Below, piece by piece: positions 55,683 through 64,000 of a stretch of 64,000 bases of DNA. The position numbers were made by a program, and so were the translations under genes. Source of the DNA: Daphnia pulex (taxonomy: Eukaryota; Arthropoda; Branchiopoda; Diplostraca; Daphniidae); the NCBI RefSeq assembly GCF_021134715.1, contig NC_060024.1, forward strand, positions 1,488,001 through 1,552,000, read 5' to 3'. Under the pieces are notes generated by a model. The model saw nothing but the letters and a program-made list of their open reading frames with translations, made no database searches and was not told where the DNA came from. Position 1 is the stretch's first letter, and each line of letters begins with the position of its first letter.

Positions 55683-58216
55683 TCCATTGATTTGAGCCGC
55701 TCCTTCGATGATGCAAAGTAATCAGTGAACTTTGTCAACTCGCTGCGAAAAGAGACGAAAAAGAATAAAATGGTCACCCAAAAAAAAAGTTGTTCAATAA
55801 ATAGAGAAAAGAGCAGACAGGAGAAGCGAAATGGAAATGACTTTGGGCGACAATTCCATTCAACATCCGCAGCATCCAAAACCCACCCAACTTTCAATCA
55901 ATCAACAATGGACTGGTGGGAAGAGGCTATTAGGTACGGACATAACCTATTTTACATACATAAAAGTACACACAAATAAAAGAAGAAGAAAGGTGAATCT
56001 GCCGGACTCAACTTCCGGACACGTTCCCTCACTGGCCACCATCATCACCAAAATCATTTCTCTCTTTTCTTTCAACTCGTCTTTTCTGCTGGAAATCACA
56101 CACATACAAAATGTAACAAGTTGTCGGACGACGTCGGTCCCTCCCCAGAAATGTTCTCCCTTTCAATTCAATTTTTTGTGACTTTTTTAAACGCAGATCA
56201 GCACTAACAAAAATGGCTGTTCGATCAGACACAATACCTCGTTACAATTCGTCCCATTCACGTCCCATTTTTTCACGTCAGCAAGGAACGAAAAAGGAAA
56301 GGAAACGTTAGAATAAAATAAAAAAAGAGAACGATCAAGAGTCCGTCCAGACAAAATAAAATATACAAAAATTCTTCGTCCCTTTCTTATTTCCCCTGGA
56401 TTCATTTCCATATCTCATGTCACTGGACACACAAAGAAAGAAAAGAAGCAACCGACTAGCAACTAGAGTCGAGTTCTCTTGTATGCGCTAAGCAAATTTC
56501 TCCTGCAGCCTTGCTAGACAGCTGACTCGACAACTAAATTGTGACCATCTCATTTCGTCGGAGCTCCTCACAGTCCAGTACCTTTCTACATGTACATAAA
56601 GCCATCATCCCATCAATTAAATTTCATCAGCTATTTCCTCGTGCACAGACGACTGCGTTTTCCCGGAATACAAGATGGGCCACTGTCTCTTTAATGAATA
56701 TTAAAGATTAAATTCGAAAGGGAAAAGAAAAGAAAAAAATTGCGTTGTCAAGGGCAACTGTCGAAGAGTATTTTTGGGAAAATATTTGATGGCCTCCAGA
56801 CCTGACAAACTCGTGCCAAGCGACTAATCATCAGTCGACATCAATTCGAAACAAGAAACAGATAATTGGAGGACAGCGAGAAAAGAGGAGAAGAAAAAGT
56901 CTTAGTGTGAACAATTCAATCGACAATTTCAACGATTCAAGTACAACAACCATAAAAATATAAGACGCAGATGCAGGGCCAAGGGCGTGGACGTTTTCAT
57001 CCAGTTCAACTCGATTGGTCGCAGCTCGGCTCTAACGTCCATCATCGCATTAGAGTTTCCTCACGCAACTTGGACACGACTGTTAAGATAGACGACGAAA
57101 AAAAGAGACTTGTTTAAGGTTTTCTGGTTTTTCTTATTCTCCAAGTTTCTTCCGTTGTGTTATCATCACGACAACTGTGTGACCCATGGAAGAAGGGAGA
57201 GAAAAAAAGTTGCGACCAAAAGGGAAAAAAAAACTTTTATCACTTCACCTTTTCCGTTTTAAATGTTACAGAAGGTCTCGGTAGCATATACGAGTAAATG
57301 TAACCAGCCAGTCCAGCATTCGCCAGTCATTTAACAGTCATTGAACCATGAATTCTTCAATGGAGAAACTAGCCACCGGAGAAAAGTAGTTACGTATTGC
57401 TGCTGCATCCCACCAAACTACAAATTACCGCATTAAAAAATAGGCAAGTAGTTGGTAGTTTGGGACTCAGATGAATTGACGTCACCCTCGAAAAGAATGA
57501 CTCGCCTTTAATTTTGAAGATTATCATTAGATCTATTCTGCACATGCGAGCACTGCACCCAACCCTGGGATGGTGTACGCGACATCACTCCCGAGCATCG
57601 CGCGTTGCTTGTGCGTTCTGTTTTGTATACATCTCTCATAGGCATACACATCCACTACTATTCAATTGAAATAAGCCCCCGTCTATAAATCCGAACGGGA
57701 GAAAAAAAAGATTCAAACTCTAATCAGCAATGGCCGATGAAGCCGAAGAGTGCCTTACATTATTCACGGTTATTTGAATTAGGCGCTCGAATCGAATCAC
57801 AACGAGACAAGATGAATTCGGTTGGCCTACCTTTTCTAATGACAGACGAAGTTCCCTCTTGTCCTGGTTGATGATAAACACATTGGGCTTCCATCAGGCA
57901 ATGTCTAAAGATAATAAAAGAATGTCGCCCCCTAGTCCCTACTAAACCCCTTTGTTTCAGAAAAACGTGGGGGAGAGTAAGCAATTCCGAAGACCCGGCA
58001 GCCGTGCATGGCTCTCATAATCGGAGATCTGAACAAAATCAATTTTGAGAGTGGTTATAGAAAGAATTCTAATTGCTTTAAAAAATCGTGACCCACGGGT
58101 GCCATAGAAGAAACGCAGATCTTCTTTTTAAGGCCGTTTGCGTTTCTCTAGCATTTCCCAGAGAGTCACAATTTGAACCTAAAGTAAGCCATTTACATAT
58201 GGGCCTCTCTACTGTC
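55683..58216. other. Long non-coding region
   Basis: No supported gene. Several purine-rich stretches produce chance ORFs on both strands (55725-56411). A short ATG-led peptide at 57730 (MADEAEECLTLFTVI) stops at once. I see no RNA gene or repeat pair. Confidence 0.45.
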
Positions 58217-58419
58217 CGGACACTTTTTCCTCGGACAAAATCCTACCCTTACCATTATTTTAAAATTCAAAAAAAATTAGGGTTGTTCCTGGCACCCGAG
58301 AGAACCTACGAAAAAATTTTATGCAAATCGAATGGAAATTTCACCTTTTTTTTGCCTTGCGAAAACAGCGGTTTCCCATAAGGTTCTCTCGGGTGTCCGG
58401 ACACTTTTGGTGCCTACTG
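58217..58419. repeat. Inverted-repeat remnant at the left edge of repeat B2
   Basis: GGCACCCGAGAGAACCTACG at 58290 is mirrored by AAGGTTCTCTCGGGTG at 58380, and GTCCGGACAC occurs at both 58219 and 58395. The right end reads CACTTTTGGTGCCTACTG followed by TA, a Tc1/mariner-like end (CAGTAGGCACCAAAAGT in reverse). The left end is not matched, so this is a broken TA-type element whose right border coincides with the start of repeat B. Confidence 0.45.
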
Positions 58420-60299
58420 TACAGTTCCATAAATCTGAATACATACTGTTTACGCATGGTGCACATACTCCACATGCTCCATTTGACCCGTAATTTGTTG
58501 GGTTGCTCACTTTGCTTACAAACTTTTAACCCAAAAAGCCTATGTCTTTAGCAATGTTTGTTAGATGAGTTAAAGGTATGTGTGATTTTTCACTCAGCTT
58601 TGAATAGTTCACTTTCATCGGCTCTACATGAGAAATATTGGTTATACAAGTTAACTGCCATTGTAAACCATATTATATTACCCAAATTTGCTTTGTGAGC
58701 AATTTCCAAATATGGTTTATCTTTCGTTCAGTTAGAAACATGTTTTTTTTTATTTCTACTATTTCCATTTGTATTTGAATCACTTTGGGTCCTCATTCAA
58801 ATTATCATTGATTTCAATTTCAACAGAAACCTCAGTTATCTCTAACATGTTTTACGTTTAATTGAAATAATGTGCAAAAAGAAATAAAATTATTACTCTC
58901 TACAGTTTTCATTTATGTAGTCTGTTTTCAAATTATTATTAATATTTAAAAAACGGGGAGTACTAAGCGATTTCAAGGTGAATTATGGATTAGAGTATTG
59001 GTTCACAGTTGTACTAAACTAAAGATGAAACAATACGCGAAAGACATAATGTGGTAATTCAGCTGAATCTTATAATATTCGAATTTGCGCCAAAATGTGA
59101 CTTCAATTGAAGACAATTCACGCCAAAATGGTAATTTTTGTAAATTCCTCACGATGTCTGTGTTACGTCTGTGTTACACGACTCGTTAAGTAGAGCTGTC
59201 ATGTGTGTTAAGAGCATCTCAAAAGTTGGCTAAACAGTTAGTTGTTACTTTAAAGTTTGTTTTGAAGTACAATCCAGACTTTAACAACGTGTAAGCCTTA
59301 AATTTGAGCAGACAACGAAGTCTCGAACAGTAAGCTGTCAGAATCAGTGTCAGGTACATATTTTATTGCTATAAAAAATTTGACTTATCTTATATATTTC
59401 GGGTTTGTTTCATATGGTAAGTATTCAAAATTTTCATAATAATGGAATGATGTCATGTTTTTAATCGGTTGTCAATCATTGTTTATTTTGACAGATATTG
59501 GCTTTTTTGTGGCCTGTAAATGCAAAATTTTTAATTTATTTGCAATGAGTTTTCCCATTTTTATTTAAAGACAGACATCGGTTCTTGTAGTGCCCTGTAA
59601 ATGCCAAAGGTATTATTTAAATGCAATAAAGTTTTTTTTAAATGTTAAATACCCTCTTGTAGATACTTCCCACATCACCAGGCCTTTTTTCCTGGAGCTT
59701 TGTTTACTGCATTTTGGACGCAGACATTTGTTTCTTGTGAAGTTGAAGCATTTTTATTATTGTTTGCATCTGTTACTGTTGGCATAACATTTTTTGTCAT
59801 TCTTTTTTTGGAGTTTCTGTTGATTCCTTTGATGCTTTTGTACTGATTAGATTTTATTGTTTCATGTTGCTGTGGCGCTGATACCTAAGCGCTATGTACT
59901 TAGCAATAAGATTTGTTTTGGTTTCTCGCTTGAGCTTTCTTAGTTTATTTACAACAGCTTCAAATGAATCTTTTAGGTAACCTTTTTGCTGTCTTGAAAT
60001 GTTCGTCAAGAATTTGTTCTACTGCCGAAAGTGTGTAATACAGGTATAGGATGGTATGTAATACATGGCGTAGAAAACTTAAGACGCCCACGGTCTTTAA
60101 CGTCCATAAATGCAGATTCTAGAAAATCCCCGGGTAGCTTGTCCTTTGTGGTTTACCAGCAATTTTCGCACTTGATCATTTTTTATCTAGCTTAAAGAAT
60201 ATATTCAGATAAATCGTAGACTATGTGGTTATTTACTGCGTTGTATTCTTCAGAAACTCATAATTTGCTGTAGGTTGGCAACAGGTAAATTTCTCTAGA

Positions 60300-62149
60300 T
60301 ATTGAAATCCTCCTTGAAGAATTTCTTAATACCCAAGTCTGAAATCTGCAGCCTCTTTGACGTTTTTCTTGAATTTTTAACAGCATGCATCAGTGTAAGA
60401 GGTCAGAAGCCTCATGTGTTCTTCATGCACCTTACCATTTTTACGTGAAAATTGACTGGGTAGTAAATGTAAAGCATTTAAATTAAATTAAAGCTAGAGA
60501 TGAAGAAATGAGGTAACAGTTGGCTGCACCTCTACACCAACAGCAGATTGAATTATACTGAAAACCTCTGTATCGAGAAATTGAAATGTGAGCAATATGA
60601 ACCCCGAATTCTTCGTTTGAAAAAAAAACAAACTAGCCTCCCCACAATCCTGGTTGAATTTTCCAGTGAGGATGTACTTAAATTTGGCTTTGTTTTATAC
60701 TTCTTCATTTAGACCAACTGTGCTTAAAAAGCTCATTCTCATAAATTGTAACGTGGTTGGTGCAACAAATGGACTCCCTTTTTTCTCTCTGTAACACAAC
60801 TCAGTTTCTTGTAGTGCATTTAGCAGTTCTCCAAGTTTCTGCGAAAAAGATTTGTACTTTACTTTATAATATAGATATTTGAAACACGAACTTAAAAGCT
60901 ACCTTTCTTTTATCTCCCCACTGCGAACTAAATATTGTATTTTAAAACACCGTCCATCCATTATATGAAAGGATTTCTAAGGTAACCGTAACAACTCTTC
61001 AGTGTGTTCCGCCCCAATTAATATGAAAACGAAGTCAATAAAGTTAATTGAGTATTATTTTGCTTTAAAACTCATACCTATGAAGTCAATCATTGTGCTA
61101 ACTTGCATTGCGCGATAGTATTTATAAAGCCGATCGCTGCTCTATTTGACAACACTTATTTCAAATTTATCTTTAGCTGCCATTTTTATATATTTGTTAG
61201 TTTTTATACTTGTACTGCTAATCGAAAATTCATTTTTTGGAATGATATTGGATAAAGGTGAGCGTTGGTCCATTTTGGCACAATACGCTTATAAGACGAT
61301 TCTCCGTTCATTTTCATGTCCGTCTTGTATAGCATCTCGAAATGTGAAAACTTGCCAGCGAGCCTTTAAACTGATGAAGTGTTTAGTTACTGTATCCTTA
61401 AAGCAGCTGCTGATTTAGCTCTATCATGTGTAATTGTTTTTTTTGTGAAATATGTAGTTCCGCACGCATTTCAATAAGTGAGGCAAATCTACGAAATATC
61501 TATCCTTTCCCCTTCTTCAAGTAAATGTTCAAACCTTGATTCATGTTTGCTGTTTTCTTTTTCACCAAAAGTTCGTTCATTAGTAGGAGCGCATTCTATG
61601 TCAGGCCAGTCTTCTAAGTCAGCCTCGTCGTTCAATGATTTCAGTATTATCAAGATAAACTGACTCACTATTTTGATTGACCAAACAATTAGTAGGTAGA
61701 CTGTTATTATTTACATTTGCTGGAAAAGTAAATTTATGCTCAATATCATCACTCTTTCCTTTTAACAGAGTAACCCTTTTATTCAATTGGGCACCATCTT
61801 ACACGAATAATTTGACAATGGCTCTGTGTGATCGTAAAGCAACAATGGCCTCACATACCAATTCATGCAGAGAGTTTCCTGGGGCAGCAACCTTTTGCTG
61901 CATAAGCAGCGAAAGGTTGAATCCAAATGGAAAGATAAGGTCGAAACACAATAACAACGTGTGGTCTGCTAGCTGATCAGCATTTTTAGTTATTACAATT
62001 TCATCACCAAAGTCGGCGTGACCATCAAATTGGAGCTTTTGGTAATTAAACATCAAATCTCTCTTAATTGCCATCTTATCCCAGATAAGCGGTCTACACT
62101 CATGGCATTTGGTACAGCCATGGTTCATGGTTTTGGAAAATGACGTCAT
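60300..62149 (-). pseudogene. P-superfamily transposase remnant, copy 2
   Basis: Equivalent of 23583-25400. From 62149: WDKMAIKRDLMFNYQKLQFD, GHADFGDEIVITKNADQLAD, HTLLL, then an extra frameshift not in copy 1 turns the RPYLSIWIQP block out of frame. The shared extra G before APGNSLHELVC is present. The C-terminal piece near 60300-60670 is also degraded. It cannot encode a working enzyme. Confidence 0.6.
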
Positions 62150-62160
62150 CCGTCATTATG

Positions 62161-62385
62161 CTAAAACAGTTCAAGCTGTAACCGTCTCCAAGATACCATT
62201 CCTTTCTTATCTTTTCCCTGAACCATTCCGGGAGGCGCGGTAAAACGAAACTTTCGGTTAAAATTAAAAATATTTATGCTTCCATTGCTTAGTGACCGTT
62301 TTATGATGAACATGGAAATTAGAACGATTGCGCAACAATAATTCAACATTTGCCGTCGTTTGCATTTTCGTCGATTTTTTTCCAT
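62161..62385 (-). CDS. Basic ORF beside P-like remnant (copy 2)
   Basis: 74 codons, MEKNRRKCKRRQMLNYCCAI and onward, open as in copy 1 (25438-25662) with seven residue differences visible. Weakly supported as a gene. Confidence 0.25.
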   Translation of the reverse strand: MEKNRRKCKRRQMLNYCCAIVLISMFIIKRSLSNGSINIFNFNRKFRFTAPPGMVQGKDKKGMVSWRRLQLELF

Positions 62386-62866
62386 TTCCGCATTTTTTAA
62401 ATTGGTTGTGTTAATAAATGCTCTATTTATACCATTCAGATATTTTTTAAAGTGAAGTAAATTTTATTATTGCTGGGATTAGCTAAGTGATGGATCCATT
62501 CATATTTTTTTTTTGTTTTTTGTTATTTTAGGTATCAAACAATTGGTTTTTATTGAGGTTTTCAACTTTGAGTGCACTTTTTTATCCACCGTATGTTGAA
62601 GTATGTTCCAAATTTCTTAGAATGAGGTGCTACGAATTACATGGTTTATTAGAGCCTTTTGTTATTCAAAATGGGAAAAAGCTTTGGGATGACAAGTTGC
62701 TAAAGAAAATGGAGTCGATGTAACCCGAATTCGTTTTTTCAACAAATGGGGTGGACGACATGTCTTTGTTTCCATTTTCGTGGTCCCTTTATTCTTCTGT
62801 TTGACTTTTCCTCAATTACTGACATGTTGCCCATGAATTATTGTTACAAGTTGTGCGCTATAAGTT

Positions 62867-63355
62867 ATTGCGCTATTGATATAGGGAAACACGATTTCAA
62901 TTTTTTTTTTAATTTTTAACAAATTTTAAGGCTTATAAATCAAATGTCCCACCCCGCCAACCCTAGTGTCCTCATTTACCCCCCAAAATAGGCACCTCCC
63001 ACAAATTTTTGAAAACTTTAGCCGTTTCCTACGGGTAAACGGTTTACTCTCAAATTAAATAAAAAATATATGGGGTACCTCTACATGTTAAATATATAAA
63101 AATGTAAAAAAAATAAAATAGGGTGATTATATTGGGAGATATGGGGGGAAAACGAAAACCGTCCCGGCTTACTCCAGTCTCCCTATCCCATCTCACCTCA
63201 GACTCAGTTGCTCCGACGCACCCAAGCAGACCGCTCGTAAATCTACAGCTGGAAAGGAGCCCCTCAATCTAACGGTTGCCAAATCCTTTCGCTGGAGTAC
63301 CAGCCTCGACCTCCGTAAAAGTCAATTATCCTCCCCGCACCACCAACGCCGCACA
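62867..63355. promoter_or_regulatory. Upstream region of gene 63356-63934
   Basis: The first 300 bp are AT-rich; from about 63155 composition changes sharply to C-rich (CCGTCCCGGC, CTCCCTATCCCATCTCACCT), which looks like a promoter/5' UTR. No TATA box is obvious. Confidence 0.35.
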
Positions 63356-63934
63356 ATGGAGCCATCTCCGAAAAGAAACAAAACCGATGCACGGCAATTG
63401 TCATCTGTAGACGCCGAGGTTATAAGGAAGCTGACCACGGCCTCCAAGAAGCATCTTCGGGTCAAAGCTCAACAGAAGAAAGAGGTGGAAGAAGAGCTTC
63501 GTGCCGTCAATGATTTCGTCAAGCGCGACGGAACGCTGCGTATCTTTGTTAAACGCGTTGGTCTCAATGTGCCTATGGAGGCCATCATGGTAATTTTTTT
63601 TACACATTTGTTTTTTCATCTTATTAATATTTTGTATTATTACAGGACAAGTTTGAAATGTTTGGAAAGGGGTTGGATGTAGAGGAAAACTCAAATTTGG
63701 GTCTTACTCGCTCAGTATTTGTCACATTTTATCACCAGGACTCCGTACGCAAGGCGCTTACGGCAAGTTTTATTTTTATTTTTTAAATTCTTAATATGTT
63801 AATTTTTATTTTATTTTTTGCAGCATACTTCTCCAATCATACTGAACCGGGAAGCACTGAAAATACTCCCTTGGCGTCACTACGGTGAACCAGACTCGTC
63901 GGATGCCGAAGGTGCGGGACCAAGTCGCCGCTAG
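63356..63934 (+). CDS. Intact three-exon gene, RRM-like protein of 153 residues
   Basis: Exon 1 (63356-63589), exon 2 (63646-63762) and exon 3 (63824-63934) join in frame with no lesions. Intron 1 is GT-AG (56 bp). Intron 2 (61 bp) has a GC donor (ACG|GCAAGT) and a TTTGCAG acceptor, a GC-AG intron. The protein has a charged helical N-terminus (residues 20-60, KKHLRVKAQQKKEVEEELRA) followed by about 80 residues with alternating strand/helix character: TLRIFVKRVGL, PMEAIMDKFEMFGKG, SVFVTFYHQDSVRKAL, and a final ILNREALKILPW. That beta-alpha-beta-beta-alpha-beta order fits an RRM-like fold, though canonical RNP1 aromatic residues are not evident. The C-terminus is acidic and ends in SRR. RNA binding is an inference; retroelement ORF1 proteins also combine coiled coils and RRMs. 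Confidence 0.65.
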
Positions 63935-64000
63935 GAGCAACGTGTGATGTTACATTCCTCCCTTGTCTTTAGTCTCTTGTTTTCTCGGGCCAATTGTCGG

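Larger units (their letters stand above)
58420..62866. repeat. Long repeat B, copy 2 (4.4 kb)
   Basis: Direct copy of 21632-26135. Differences include an 11-bp GTGTTACGTCT-type insertion near 59160, loss of about 120 bp corresponding to 23110-23230 of copy 1, and an inserted TTTAAATTAAATTAA near 60480. The homology ends at GTTGTGCGCT, as in copy 1. Confidence 0.85.

Noticed and set aside
1..64000. CRISPR array, bacterial operons or prophage
   Set aside because: Introns, eukaryotic transposon families and absence of regularly spaced identical repeats rule these out.

Overview
The window looks like AT-rich nuclear DNA from an arthropod, most likely a Daphnia-like crustacean. The reasons are compact genes with 50-90 bp GT-AG introns, a fibrillin-type EGF/TB fragment, and a transposon load that includes BEL/Pao, Copia, P-superfamily and KDZ-like sequences. 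This organism call is inference; no search was run. There are no operons, CRISPR arrays or rRNA genes. Most of the sequence is transposable elements and decayed gene pieces, with few intact genes.

Layout. 0.6-2.2 kb: a BEL/Pao integrase tail, then an apparently intact two-exon gene (1285-2164). 4.4-7.3 kb: exon-like repeat units and a decayed transposase-domain gene. 7.3-16.5 kb: sparse, with a TA-flanked MITE, an inverted array of a TTTCGGCAC motif, and BEL/Pao gag-like pieces. 16.5-26.1 kb: long repeat A (first copy, with a KDZ-like cysteine cluster) and long repeat B (first copy, with a dead P-superfamily transposase). 26.9-28.6 kb: a broken fibrillin-like gene fragment. 31.1-35.8 kb: a Copia element with paired 232-bp LTRs, a BEL-like gag, and a decayed three-exon gene. 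37.1-43.0 kb: head-to-head P-like fragments abutting the second copy of A. 43.0-46.6 kb: element C, with subterminal palindromes and two divergent spliced genes. 46.6-51.6 kb: a seven-exon zinc-ribbon/PHD-finger gene broken by two exonic transposon insertions. 51.6-58.2 kb: mostly non-coding DNA with microsatellites and a TIR element carrying a tRNA-like core. 58.4-62.9 kb: second copy of B. 63.36-63.93 kb: an intact small three-exon gene with a GC-AG intron.

The clearest result is the gene at 46649-51566. Seven exons join in one frame only if a Copia remnant (5-bp target duplication TTTAC) and a TIR element (3-bp duplication TTA) are removed from two of its exons. It also has two in-frame stop codons, so it is probably a recent pseudogene. 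The A and B repeats are each present twice at high identity in direct orientation, and each pair shares inactivating mutations, so the copying happened after the genes were already dead. The genes here do not form an evident pathway; the shared theme is repeated transposon invasion of a gene-poor region.
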